Positions 33,372 to 42,007 of a stretch of DNA of 64,000 nt are shown here, piece after piece (positions within the stretch are counted from its first letter, which is position 1; every line of letters begins with the position of its first letter). The translations under genes and the position numbers were made by a program. The notes beneath the pieces were generated by a model that saw only the letters and a list, made by a program, of their open reading frames with translations, had not been told where the DNA came from and searched no databases. The stretch is taken from positions 62,001-126,000 of the forward strand of contig NZ_AP014690.1 in assembly GCF_001547995.1 (NCBI RefSeq), given 5' to 3'. This DNA comes from Asaia bogorensis NBRC 16594. GTDB lineage: Bacteria > Pseudomonadota > Alphaproteobacteria > Acetobacterales > Acetobacteraceae.

Positions 33372-34490
33372 TCACAAGGTCACCACGAGCTTGCGCGCAG
33401 AGACACCACGGCGCTGTTGTTCCATGGCTTCTGGAACGTGGCCAAGACCATGCCCGACAACATAGGCGGGCGGCATGGCTCTATAAGCATCCTGTGCGAG
33501 CGCTTTGGGCAGGTAAGTCTCGTAAATCATCGGCCCGACGTCGTTGTGGATAAGAGAGCCGGCCCAGATTATCCTGGTGGCAGCCCCAAGGCGGTAGGAT
33601 CGAAGCGTCAGGGCAAGATTGCCCATGATCATTCTGGCGACGGAAGGCACCAATTTGCGCCATCGTCCCTTTCCGGCTGGAACACTGTCGAACGATGTAG
33701 GCGGTGTGGCTTGAGCTACGAAGCGCCGACCTGTGCTTTGGGCAAGGATCTCCATACAGGCCTGCGCCGATCCCTGGCCGATTGCGATGGCACCGGCCAT
33801 CTTTCGCCCACGCAACGCCCCGATAATCGTGCGTTTGACGTCGGGGCTGTTATAATCGAACGCCTCGCTTGCACCGAGCGACCGGACATAGCCGAAATTA
33901 TGAGGGCTGCATGTGGTGATGACCTCATAACCCGATGCACGGGCAAGCTGTATGGCGTTGCTGCCTACGCTGGTCGAACCACCCCAGACGAGCAGGGTCT
34001 CTCCGGTCGGGACCGGGTTGATCTGCGGTGCAGCGAGGCCAAGGAAGTCCTTCTGGTACATGCCGCATGCTGCTGTGGATAGCCCCAGAGGAAGGACGGC
34101 CGCCTGTTCATAGGAGAGGTGCGCCGGTATGGGCGCGGTCATATGCGCGAGCAGCAGGACCTTCTCCTGAAAAGCCCCTTCGGCAGCCCGGTTGCGGCTT
34201 TTTTCAAGCCCTGCGGCCTGCCCGACTACGCGATCCCCCGGGGCGAAGCGCGTCACGCCTGCGCCAATCGCGAGAACCTCGCCAGCCACATCGGTACCCG
34301 GCACAGCGGGGTAGGTCAGATAGGACGTTATCACGTCGCCCATTGTCTGGATGTAGCGATCGAATGGATTGACCGCGACCGCATGGGCGCGAATCACGAT
34401 CTCGCCCGGGCCCGGCGCAACAGTGGGCGCAGGACCCACAATCAGCCCACGACGTCTGGCGGGCAGCCACAGGGCAGCGTGTTCAACCAT
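33372..34490 (-). CDS. Medium-chain dehydrogenase/reductase family oxidoreductase (quinone/enoyl reductase type)
   Basis: A 372-residue NAD(P)H oxidoreductase. An N-terminal GroES-like domain (IVIRAHAVAVNPFDRYIQTMG, AVPGTDVAGEVLAIGAGVTRF) precedes a Rossmann domain with LVWGGSTSVGSNAIQLARASGYEVI. The catalytic zinc Cys and His motif of alcohol dehydrogenases is absent, placing it with the zinc-free enoyl/quinone reductase branch. It is divergent from an AraC regulator about 100 bases away, a common regulator-target arrangement. Ribosome site AAGGA precedes the ATG by eight bases. Confidence 0.88.
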   Translation of the reverse strand: MVEHAALWLPARRRGLIVGPAPTVAPGPGEIVIRAHAVAVNPFDRYIQTMGDVITSYLTYPAVPGTDVAGEVLAIGAGVTRFAPGDRVVGQAAGLEKSRNRAAEGAFQEKVLLLAHMTAPIPAHLSYEQAAVLPLGLSTAACGMYQKDFLGLAAPQINPVPTGETLLVWGGSTSVGSNAIQLARASGYEVITTCSPHNFGYVRSLGASEAFDYNSPDVKRTIIGALRGRKMAGAIAIGQGSAQACMEILAQSTGRRFVAQATPPTSFDSVPAGKGRWRKLVPSVARMIMGNLALTLRSYRLGAATRIIWAGSLIHNDVGPMIYETYLPKALAQDAYRAMPPAYVVGHGLGHVPEAMEQQRRGVSARKLVVTL

Positions 34491-34592
34491 GAGGTGCGTC
34501 CTTTCTGATAGCGCTGACCATGATCTAGGCGTAATCGATATGGACCCTCCATGCTCGATGGTCGGTATTCTCGTCGCGATCGTCTGAGACTG

Positions 34593-35522
34593 ATGGACCC
34601 TCTCTCCGATATCCTCACGCTGATGCGCCCGGGTGGCTATGGCTTTCGTGGTCTGGCAGCCGGGGGCGACTGGGCGCTCTCCTTCCCGGCAGCAGAGGGA
34701 CTGCGCTGCTTTGCAATCGAGGCGGGAAGCTGCTGGTTCCGCTTCGCGGGAGATGAAGCGCCTGTGCGCCTGCAGGAGGGTGATCTCGTGCTGATGGCTG
34801 CAAGGCGGGAGGTCTTTCTATTTTCGTCTGCGGCGGTCGATCCTGTCGATGCCATAGCCCTTCTGACAAGTGTGCCGCCGGGTGCGCTGGCAACACTCAA
34901 TGGGGGCGAGGCCTGTCGGGGTATCGGTGGATTTTTCGGGTTCGAAGGGGTGGCGCTCGATAGCCTGCTCGACGCCGTGCCACCGCTTTTGCATATCCAT
35001 GCTGATGCCACCAAGGCTGTGCTTCGCGATGGTATACGGCGCCTTATGCGCGAGCTGGGGACACCGCGCCCGGGTAGTGCGCTTCTTGCCAGTCATCTGG
35101 CTCAGGCGCTTCTGGTGGAAGCCTTGCGCGCTCATCTCGAAGAAGGCGCGGCGCGACAGGGGTGGCTCGCAGCGTTGGCTGTTCCGGCCATGAGCCGAGC
35201 GCTTGGCGCCATGCATGCAGATGTCGCCCGGCGCTGGACGCTGCGCGAACTCGCCGGTGTGGCGGGCATGTCCCGAGCAAGCTTTGCCGCGTATTTCCGG
35301 CGCGTTACGGGTGAAACGCCCATCGCTTATCTGACCCGCTGGCGCATGATGCTCGCAGCGGATCGAATCCAGCATTCGCCTCTCACACTGGGTGAAGTGG
35401 CTCTTTCGGTTGGCTATGAATCTGAGAGTGCGTTTGGCGCAGCGTTCAAGCGGGCAATGGGCCAATCGCCCCGTGCCTATGGTCAGGATTCGGGGACGGG
35501 ACGCCCGAAAGGGGGCCGATAA
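34593..35522 (+). CDS. AraC-family transcriptional regulator
   Basis: A 309-residue regulator: cupin-like sensor domain at about 1-170 and double helix-turn-helix at about 205-300 (WTLRELAGVAGMSRASFAAYFRRVTG and LTLGEVALSVGYESESAFGAAFKRAMG). The ATG at the start of MDPLSDILTLMRPGGY is the family's usual N-terminus. Divergent from the MDR reductase, which it probably regulates. Confidence 0.9.
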   Translation: MDPLSDILTLMRPGGYGFRGLAAGGDWALSFPAAEGLRCFAIEAGSCWFRFAGDEAPVRLQEGDLVLMAARREVFLFSSAAVDPVDAIALLTSVPPGALATLNGGEACRGIGGFFGFEGVALDSLLDAVPPLLHIHADATKAVLRDGIRRLMRELGTPRPGSALLASHLAQALLVEALRAHLEEGAARQGWLAALAVPAMSRALGAMHADVARRWTLRELAGVAGMSRASFAAYFRRVTGETPIAYLTRWRMMLAADRIQHSPLTLGEVALSVGYESESAFGAAFKRAMGQSPRAYGQDSGTGRPKGGR

Positions 35523-35661
35523 CTATCTGAAGGTGAGAAAGGCGCATCCGGCTCTGCATGGGAACGTGGAAGGTCCACGTTAAACCGATCAGGAGCGGGT
35601 CACATGGCCGAGGGAAAGACACTGCCTCGGGCCTTGAGGGCACGGTTGGGCCCATGAACTG

Positions 35662-35685
35662 CCGGGGGGCATGGTGGCCCCCCGG
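35662..35685. terminator. 9-bp G/C hairpin after the sugar porter gene
   Basis: CCGGGGGGC and GCCCCCCGG with a six-base loop lie just beyond the 3' end of the reverse-strand sugar porter. Lack of a T run makes termination less sure. Confidence 0.5.
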
Positions 35686-35693
35686 TGGGAAAT

Positions 35694-37109
35694 TCAGCGT
35701 CCGAGTCTGCGCAGCTTCTCGCCGCTCATCAGGCGCTTTTCGATCACTTCAAGCGACATACCCTTCGTCTCGGGCACAAAGGCGAAGGTAAGCACGATGA
35801 AGAAGGCATTGAGTCCGGCGAACAGCCAGAACGTGCCTGAGGTGCCGAACGTGTTCATGAGCGTCAGGAAGCTCGCACCCACCACCATGTTGGTAATCCA
35901 GTTGGTGAGTGTCGAAAGCGAGATACCCAGATTACGCCCCTGCATCGGCTGGATTTCGGAGCAGAGCACCCACATGAGCGGGCCCGCTGACATCGCAAAA
36001 CCCGTGCAGAACAGCAGCAGCAGGAAAATGGCGATGAATTTCGATGTCTCACCGGACATGTCGGTGTTGAGCAGCACGGCAAGCGCAGCCATACCCAGCG
36101 CCATGACGGAAAAGCCGATATAGAGAATGGGCTTGCGGCCCCATTTATCGACGAGACCAACCGCGATGAACGTCGCGAGCATGTTCACCAGACCGATGAT
36201 GGCCGTGCACCACATCTGCGACGTCGCATCGAATCCGGCGCTCGAGAGGATTTTCGGCGCGTAATACATGATGATATTGATGCCGGCGAGCTGCTGCATG
36301 GCCTGCAGCATGATGCCGAGTGCGATCGAGCGACGGAAATTCGAGTTCGTCTTGAGCAGTTCGAAGCCGTGCTGCTTGATTTCAAGCTGCTCGCGAATAG
36401 CCTTGATTTCCTTCGCAGCCTCAAGCGGGTCTTCACGCAGGGAGAGCAGCACTTCCCGCGCTTCCTTGTGACGTCCCTGCATGATCAGCCAGCGCGGGCT
36501 GTAGGGCAGGAAGAGCACCCCGATCAGGAAGAGACCAGCCGGAATGGCAGCCACACCGAACATCCAGCGCCAGTTGCCGCTATAGGAGAAATAGGTGTTG
36601 GACAGGAAGGCGAGGAAAATACCGACTGTCACCATCAGCTGATAGGTCGATACCATTGCACCGCGTGTTGCCTCACTGGCGATTTCCGACAGGTAGAGCG
36701 GCGCAGTGAAAGCCGAAATGCCGACGGCTAGCCCCATGATCACGCGAAAGGTGATCATGGAGGGAATGGACCAGCTCAGCGCACAACCGATGGAGCCGAT
36801 GACAAAAATCGACGCACCCGCGATAAGTGAGCGCTTGCGGCCGAGCGCGTGAGACATCCAGCCCGCGGCAAGCGCGCCTACGGCAGCACCCGCCATCATG
36901 GAACTCACCACCCATTCCTGGGCAAAGGTTGAGGCATTGAACTGCTTGGCGAAGAAATCGAGCGCACCGGCCACCACGCCGATATCAAGACCTGACATCA
37001 AACCCGCAAGCGCGGCCAATACCCCGATTACGATGATCTTGAACTTGGTTGCATCGAAAACCGACGCCAGCACGCCATCTGAGTTTCCGGCATCTGTATC
37101 TATCGCCAT
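35694..37109 (-). CDS. MFS sugar porter (sugar:H+ symporter)
   Basis: A 471-residue transporter with 12 membrane segments. Sugar-porter motifs are present: GLDIGVVAGAL in the first helix, GRKRSLIAGA in the 2-3 loop, SYSGNWRWMFGVAAIPA, PYSPRWLIMQGRH before the central loop, and PETKGMSLEVIEKRL at the end. Related proteins import galactose, arabinose, xylose or glucose; the substrate is not resolved. The gene ends ten bases... before the asparaginase gene on the same strand in reading order, which lies upstream. Confidence 0.9.
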   Translation of the reverse strand: MAIDTDAGNSDGVLASVFDATKFKIIVIGVLAALAGLMSGLDIGVVAGALDFFAKQFNASTFAQEWVVSSMMAGAAVGALAAGWMSHALGRKRSLIAGASIFVIGSIGCALSWSIPSMITFRVIMGLAVGISAFTAPLYLSEIASEATRGAMVSTYQLMVTVGIFLAFLSNTYFSYSGNWRWMFGVAAIPAGLFLIGVLFLPYSPRWLIMQGRHKEAREVLLSLREDPLEAAKEIKAIREQLEIKQHGFELLKTNSNFRRSIALGIMLQAMQQLAGINIIMYYAPKILSSAGFDATSQMWCTAIIGLVNMLATFIAVGLVDKWGRKPILYIGFSVMALGMAALAVLLNTDMSGETSKFIAIFLLLLFCTGFAMSAGPLMWVLCSEIQPMQGRNLGISLSTLTNWITNMVVGASFLTLMNTFGTSGTFWLFAGLNAFFIVLTFAFVPETKGMSLEVIEKRLMSGEKLRRLGR

Positions 37110-37118
37110 CTTTAGGTC

Positions 37119-38126
37119 TTATCCTTTACCGGCGGCACGCAGTGTGCCGACTTCTCGTCCATTCCAGTTTCTCATGACCTGATGCGACAATCCGGCGAGC
37201 ACTTCGCGGTCCTGGTCAGACCAGTGCGCGTCCTTCAGGTCGAGCAGAAGGGCGGCAAGCGCCACTTCGGCTGCCCGGTTTGCCCCGTCATCGGTCTTGA
37301 TCGCAATTCCCAGCCCCAGCTCGGGTAGAGACGCGACCATGACCCCTTCTGCACCCATCTTGCAGAAGATTCGGTTACCGAAATGCGTCATCAATGTCGT
37401 ATCGAAACGTCCGCTCCCTGCCACCATGAAGGGATTGGACGCGACTGCTGAACGCAGGCGTGACGCTGCCGACGCATCGCTTTGTGAAAAATTTTTGCCT
37501 GTGCCAAATCGGGCAAAACCCGTGGCCAGTGCCGCCAGAGGAACGGCGTAGGTTGGCATGGAACACCCATCCAGCCCGCGGTTTTCGTCATTATGCGGGA
37601 TCGAGGTCGCCATGACGAGCGCCTCGGTTACCTGACGCTGCGCCGCGTGGGACGGATCGATATAGCCCTTCGGGTCGAGAGACTGGTCAATGGCGAGGCA
37701 GATCAGCCCGGCATGTTTGCCAGAGCAGTTGTTGTGCAGCGCATTTGGCACGCCGCCCGAGGCGGCAAGCGCCTGTGCTGCCTTGTCATAGGTGGGCCAG
37801 TGCGCCCCACATTCCAGACAGGTCAGACCCTGACCCGCCTTGCTTAGCATGGCAGCCGCCGTCTCGGCATGGCGGGGCTCGCCATTATGCGAGGCACAGG
37901 CCAGAGCAAGCTCGGCGTCAGTCAGGCCAAGACGATCGGCCGCGCCCGTAGCGACAAGCGGCAGGGCCAGCAGGGCCTTGACCGTCGAGCGTGGAAAGAC
38001 GGGTTTGTCGATGGCACCCAGACCATGAACGACGCGACCGGCATCGTCCATGACAGCGATGCGCCCGAGGTGACGTGATTCAACGCGGCCGCCGCGTGTG
38101 ACTTCGGCGATAGCGATATCGTCCAT
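37119..38126 (-). CDS. L-asparaginase, Rhizobium etli type (AnsA/asparaginase II family)
   Basis: A 335-residue amidohydrolase unrelated to the E. coli enzymes. Family residues are visible: RSTVK with Ser47 and Lys50, the CSGKHAG motif with Cys134 and Lys137, and GLDGCSMP with Cys188, which in the R. etli enzyme bind zinc and support catalysis. It would hydrolyse asparagine to aspartate and ammonia in the cytoplasm. It lies directly upstream of the sugar porter with a nine-base gap, so they may be co-transcribed. Confidence 0.9.
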   Translation of the reverse strand: MDDIAIAEVTRGGRVESRHLGRIAVMDDAGRVVHGLGAIDKPVFPRSTVKALLALPLVATGAADRLGLTDAELALACASHNGEPRHAETAAAMLSKAGQGLTCLECGAHWPTYDKAAQALAASGGVPNALHNNCSGKHAGLICLAIDQSLDPKGYIDPSHAAQRQVTEALVMATSIPHNDENRGLDGCSMPTYAVPLAALATGFARFGTGKNFSQSDASAASRLRSAVASNPFMVAGSGRFDTTLMTHFGNRIFCKMGAEGVMVASLPELGLGIAIKTDDGANRAAEVALAALLLDLKDAHWSDQDREVLAGLSHQVMRNWNGREVGTLRAAGKG

Positions 38127-38159
38127 GACGGTTTCCTTGAAAGCTGGAAGGGCCCGGGC

Positions 38160-38654
38160 TCAGCCGAGCGGTATCTGTCTCGACAGCAGATAGCAGGATG
38201 CGCCCAGACGCGCACTCATGTCGGGGTCATTTTCGAGCCACGGTGCGACATGGGCCTGGCGCACACGCAGAAGAACAACCTGCACCCCATCTTCTGTTTG
38301 CGCGTGGTCGATCAGCAGCGCCAGCACGGCGGGGCGGGCGCATAGCAGGAGGGGATGGCGTGCATTGAGGGGAAGCCCGTCCAGAAGCAATGCCTCGCCA
38401 GCTTCAGCGCTCGTCAGGCAGTAAAGCCAGCCATCGTCTTTTTCCCGGTCGGAAAAGGCCCTTGTCGTGACCAGCAGAAGGGGAGCCTCCTCGGGGTCGA
38501 GACGGGTGCGTCTGAAGGGCGATACATAATCGAAAAGGTCGGGCTGGGTGCTGTCAGGGGACACCAGGCCGGGTGGCGTCCTGCGTGAGTGGCGAGCGGC
38601 AGGGCGCGAGCGGCTTTCGCCATCGGTGAAGGGGAGCTTTCCCGAGGAGGCCAT
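38160..38654 (-). CDS. Hypothetical protein downstream of zur
   Basis: A 164-residue protein. The ATG chosen avoids overlap with zur and gives MASSGKLPF as the start. A charged, Pro/Arg-rich N-terminus (about 1-45) leads to a globular part with PLLLVTTRAFSDREKDDGWLYCLTSAEAGEALLLDG and ARLGASCYLL. No domain recognised. It is downstream of zur by 20 bases and may be co-transcribed. Confidence 0.55.
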   Translation of the reverse strand: MASSGKLPFTDGESRSRPAARHSRRTPPGLVSPDSTQPDLFDYVSPFRRTRLDPEEAPLLLVTTRAFSDREKDDGWLYCLTSAEAGEALLLDGLPLNARHPLLLCARPAVLALLIDHAQTEDGVQVVLLRVRQAHVAPWLENDPDMSARLGASCYLLSRQIPLG

Positions 38655-38673
38655 CAGAAGCGGCTTTGACCGA

Positions 38674-39174
38674 TCAGCCTTTCTGACACGTTGCGCACAG
38701 CCCTTCGATCTCGACCGTGGACTGGTGCGGCCTGAACCCGATCTTTGCGGCCGCACGCGCAATGGCGTGGGAGATCTCGCTATCCTCCACCTCGCTCACC
38801 ATGCCGCAGCCACTGCAGATCAGAAATTGGGCGCGATGGCCGCACCCGTGACCATGATGACACTCCAGACGATGCGCGCAGCCAATGAAGGCGCTCATGC
38901 GCTCGATACGATGGATCAGCCCTTGCGCGAGCAGGAAGTCGAGTGCCCGATAGACAGTGGGTGGGGCGGCATTGCGCTGATACTGCCTGAGATGGTCGAG
39001 TATCTCATAGGCACCTACCGGCTTGCTGCTTTCCAGAATAAGGCCGAGCACCAGCCGTCTGGTTTCTGTCAGGCGGCTGGCACGCGTCGCGCAGAAAGAC
39101 GCTGCACGGTCCAGAAGGGCCTGTGTGTCTGCCGAAAACGCGGGCTGATCTGTCGTTGCCGTAAGGGTGAGCAT
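38674..39174 (-). CDS. zur: Zinc uptake regulator Zur (Fur family)
   Basis: A 166-residue metalloregulator. The winged helix (PPTVYRALDFLLAQGLIHRIER) and the structural zinc site formed by ICSGCG (Cys120, Cys123) and CATC (Cys160, Cys163) are clear; His-rich CHHGHGCGH around residue 105-112 is typical of Zur. With zinc it should repress the divergent znuACB genes. A palindrome of the Zur type lies between the two start codons. Confidence 0.93.
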   Translation of the reverse strand: MLTLTATTDQPAFSADTQALLDRAASFCATRASRLTETRRLVLGLILESSKPVGAYEILDHLRQYQRNAAPPTVYRALDFLLAQGLIHRIERMSAFIGCAHRLECHHGHGCGHRAQFLICSGCGMVSEVEDSEISHAIARAAAKIGFRPHQSTVEIEGLCATCQKG

Positions 39175-39237
39175 CTGGAAATTCCTTTTCCGGCTTGTCC
39201 TGACCAGAGTTCCGCCTCTATATCGCGTATCCCAGTC

Positions 39238-39250
39238 GTTATAATATAAC
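39238..39250. promoter_or_regulatory. Zur-box-like palindrome GTTATAATATAAC
   Basis: A perfect 13-bp dyad (GTTATA, A, TATAAC) in the 90-base space between zur and znuA. Its AT-rich GTTAT...ATAAC form matches the core of known bacterial Zur operators. It also contains TATAAT, so bound Zur would block the -10 region. Confidence 0.8.
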
Positions 39251-39264
39251 TAAAGGCGACTTTT

Positions 39265-40173
39265 TTGCGCCAGCTTCTGCTCATCATGCTCTGTGTCCTC
39301 GCCCTGCACGGCCTTGCCGGAACCAGCCGGGCGCAGTCTGCTGCCGGTACGCCGGTCGCAACGCAGCCGCCCAAGGCCCGGATTTTCTGTGCCGAAGCGC
39401 TCTGGTGCGATCTCGCCACAGGGCTGGGGGGGGATTCTGTCAGCCCTGCCAGTGTCCTGACCTCACCGCGCATCGACCCGCATGATTTTCAGGTCACGCC
39501 TGATATGGCGCTTACTCTGGCGCAATCCAGTCTCGTAGTGATGACGGGTGGCCATTATGATGACTGGATGACCCCGCTGCTGGATGCCCAGCCCAATGCG
39601 GCGCGTCGTGTCATATCGGCATTCGATCTTGCCGGGCTGAAGCCGGGTGACAACCCGCATCTCTTCGATGACCCCGAGGCTGTCGGCCGGGTGGTGGATG
39701 CCCTTGCCCGTGACCTTGCTGCGCTGCTTCCCCACAAGGCAGACGATATTGCCGCCGCACAGGCGCGGTTTCACCAGATGCTCGATGGCTTCAATGCCCG
39801 GCTGAAAACCTTGCATCCCCGCACGCAGGGCATGAAGATTGCTGTTACAGAGCCCGTTGGGGGACCTCTTTTTGCAGCGCTTGGTCTGGAGATTATCGAT
39901 CCGGACTTTGCGCTGGCGGTCATGAATCATGTTGATCCTGCGCCGCGCGATGTGGCGCGGCTGGAAGAGGCCCTCCAGCAGAAGGCCGTCAAGGCGCTTG
40001 TCATCAACCCGGCGGTCGAAACGCCGTCCATCTCACGCCTGATCGCGCTGGCCCATCGCTCCGGTATTGCTGTCGTGGCCTTTGACGAATTTCCTGCCCC
40101 CCCTTTGCTGTGGCAGGACTGGATGACCGTGCGGCTCAACCGGCTTGCAGCTGCGCTGGACATTCGTAACTGA
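39265..40173 (+). CDS. znuA: Zinc ABC transporter substrate-binding protein
   Basis: A 302-residue cluster A-I binding protein. A signal peptide (LLLIMLCVLALHGLAG) is followed by the mature domain with SPRIDPHDFQVTPDMAL, where His in DPHDF is a metal ligand, TGGHYDDWM, and VVAFDEFPAPP. The start is a TTG with AAAGGCGAC upstream. A His-rich loop typical of many ZnuA is short or missing. The gene lies first in znuACB, behind the Zur-like operator. Confidence 0.9.
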   Translation: MRQLLLIMLCVLALHGLAGTSRAQSAAGTPVATQPPKARIFCAEALWCDLATGLGGDSVSPASVLTSPRIDPHDFQVTPDMALTLAQSSLVVMTGGHYDDWMTPLLDAQPNAARRVISAFDLAGLKPGDNPHLFDDPEAVGRVVDALARDLAALLPHKADDIAAAQARFHQMLDGFNARLKTLHPRTQGMKIAVTEPVGGPLFAALGLEIIDPDFALAVMNHVDPAPRDVARLEEALQQKAVKALVINPAVETPSISRLIALAHRSGIAVVAFDEFPAPPLLWQDWMTVRLNRLAAALDIRN

Positions 40174-40179
40174 TTAGCC

Positions 40180-40857
40180 ATGACTGATCTGCCCGATGCC
40201 CTGACCCTGCATGATGTGACCCTGGCCCATGGCAGCCGGGTCCTGTTTGCGCAGGCAAATCTCACCTTGCCGGCCGGAAGCTTCACCGTGCTGGACGGGG
40301 CGAACGGTCATGGCAAGACGACATTGCTGCGCACGTTGCTTGGTCTGCATCGCCCTCAGCAGGGGCGAATGGAAGTGCTGGGTCGCAATCCTGCCGCCAT
40401 AAGAGGGCAGATCGGTTACATGCCTCAGGATCGTCGTCTGCCTGCGCCGCAGATGACCGGCCATGCGCTCATGGCGGCTTCATGGCGGGGGGCCTCTTTC
40501 GGCCTGCCGGGCTGGGGCGAGAAACTGAATGCCCGTATCTGGGCTGCTTTGACTCTCACAGGAGCCGAGGCCCTGGTCCGGCAACCGCTCAGCCAGCTTT
40601 CAGGTGGGGAGCGGCAACGGCTTTTCCTTGCCGAGGCCCTGCTGGATAGCCCGTCCTTTCTTGTTCTGGACGAGCCATTGAGCGGTATGGATACGCAATG
40701 GCAGACGCGGATTTTATCCATGCTGCACAAACGATGCCGCGACATCGGCATGTCGGTTCTCATGTCCTGCCACGGGCTCGACGCCGTCCGGCCCTATGCC
40801 GATCATCTGCTCCGGATCAGTGATCAGAAACTGGAGCTTCATGATGCTGCATTATGA
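40180..40857 (+). CDS. znuC: Zinc ABC transporter ATP-binding protein
   Basis: A 225-residue ATPase. Walker A (GANGHGKTT), signature LSGGERQRLFLAEALL, and Walker B with SFLVLDEPLSGMD are intact, and the switch His is in SCHGLD. It energises zinc uptake with the permease that overlaps it by 14 bases. It starts seven bases after the znuA stop. Confidence 0.93.
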   Translation: MTDLPDALTLHDVTLAHGSRVLFAQANLTLPAGSFTVLDGANGHGKTTLLRTLLGLHRPQQGRMEVLGRNPAAIRGQIGYMPQDRRLPAPQMTGHALMAASWRGASFGLPGWGEKLNARIWAALTLTGAEALVRQPLSQLSGGERQRLFLAEALLDSPSFLVLDEPLSGMDTQWQTRILSMLHKRCRDIGMSVLMSCHGLDAVRPYADHLLRISDQKLELHDAAL

Positions 40858-41677
40858 GTTCATGCAGAATGCCTTCATGGCGTCGGGCGTCGTGGCGCTT
40901 CTGTGCGGGCTGGTGGGGTGGTTTCTGGTGCTGCGCGGCCAGAGTTTTGCGGGGCATGCGCTCTCGCATATCGGCTTCGCAGGGGCAACCGGTGCCGTAC
41001 TCATCGGCATGACGCCTTTGACAGGTATGGTATTCTCTGCTCTGGCGGCAGCGCTGGTGCTCGGCTGGGAGCCGCAGGGCGATCTGCGGGCCAATGCGGC
41101 GAGCGCCAGTCAGCGGGATAGTGTGATCGGCCTCGTGCTGGCTGCCAGCCTCGGGCTTGGTCTGCTGTTCCTGCAAATGGCCCATACCCCTGCCAGCAGC
41201 ACCACGGCCCTGCTTTTTGGCAATGTGCTTGGTGTGGACCGGGCGACCCTGCGTATGTTGCTAGCGCTTGGTGGTGTGTCTCTGGCCGGGCTTTGCGTGC
41301 TGGGTCGGCCCTTGCTGTTTGCCAGCCTCGACCCTGACCTTGCAGCAGCCAAGGGCGTGCGGCTGCGCGTTGTGGCCTGCGGCTTCATGATACTTGTTGC
41401 GCTGGCCACGGCCATAGGCTCGCGCACGATCGGGATCCTGCTGGTGTTCAGCCTGCTGGTCGGGCCAGCCTCATGCACCCTGCGCCTTGGCCTCTCACCC
41501 TGGATCGGGCTTCTGGTTTCCGCACTTCTGGCCCTGGCTCTGTCCTGGGGTGGGCTTGTCGTGGCCTGGTATACCGGGGTGCCGGTCTCGTTCTGCATTA
41601 GTGCGGGGGCGGCGCTTTGCTATCTGCTGGCGCGAGCCATCGCCAGTCGCGGGCTTATCGCAGCTGCGCGTTCATGA
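40844..41677 (+). CDS. znuB: Zinc ABC transporter permease
   Basis: A 277-residue ABC-3 type permease with eight or nine membrane segments, starting MLHYEFMQNAFMASGVVALLCG. The FAGHALSHIGFAGATGAVLIG stretch is the conserved ABC-3 motif containing the ATPase-coupling loop. Two ATGs (40841 and 40844) are possible; the second has better spacing to GGAG. Overlap with znuC indicates coupled translation. Confidence 0.92.
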   Translation: MLHYEFMQNAFMASGVVALLCGLVGWFLVLRGQSFAGHALSHIGFAGATGAVLIGMTPLTGMVFSALAAALVLGWEPQGDLRANAASASQRDSVIGLVLAASLGLGLLFLQMAHTPASSTTALLFGNVLGVDRATLRMLLALGGVSLAGLCVLGRPLLFASLDPDLAAAKGVRLRVVACGFMILVALATAIGSRTIGILLVFSLLVGPASCTLRLGLSPWIGLLVSALLALALSWGGLVVAWYTGVPVSFCISAGAALCYLLARAIASRGLIAAARS

Positions 41678-41814
41678 TCCGACCGGCGCGGCTATAGCTG
41701 ACACAACGGTAAAAGCACGTCTTCTTGGACGAATCATACCGTCCTCTGGATTTGCCGCTCTGAAAGCGTGACGGAGCGTCTGCCGTTTCCCTGGTCGGCG
41801 AAGTTCTCGACGGC

Positions 41815-41940
41815 TCAGTTCAGATGCCAGTCGAGCAGCATGATGCCGACTACGAACAGCGCAAGGACGATATGCATGATGATCAGCTCACGCACGTTGA
41901 TTGTCGGCACATCCTGCCGGGGCTTCTGCGGCTTTGCCAT
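41815..41940 (-). CDS. 41-residue single-pass membrane protein
   Basis: ATG follows GGAGCCAGTG. The product opens MAKPQKPRQDVPTINVRE, a basic, Pro-rich start, and ends with a membrane segment of about 20 residues (LIIMHIVLALFVVGIMLLDW). The clear ribosome site, amphipathic start and hydrophobic end support a real small protein. It lies between the znuB end and a sugar porter on the opposite strand. Function unknown. Confidence 0.6.
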   Translation of the reverse strand: MAKPQKPRQDVPTINVRELIIMHIVLALFVVGIMLLDWHLN

Positions 41941-42007
41941 CACTGGCTCCTTCTTGTTTTTTGCCCGACGATCTTAAACCAGTTTGCTGGTCTTCAGTTA
42001 TATCGTC

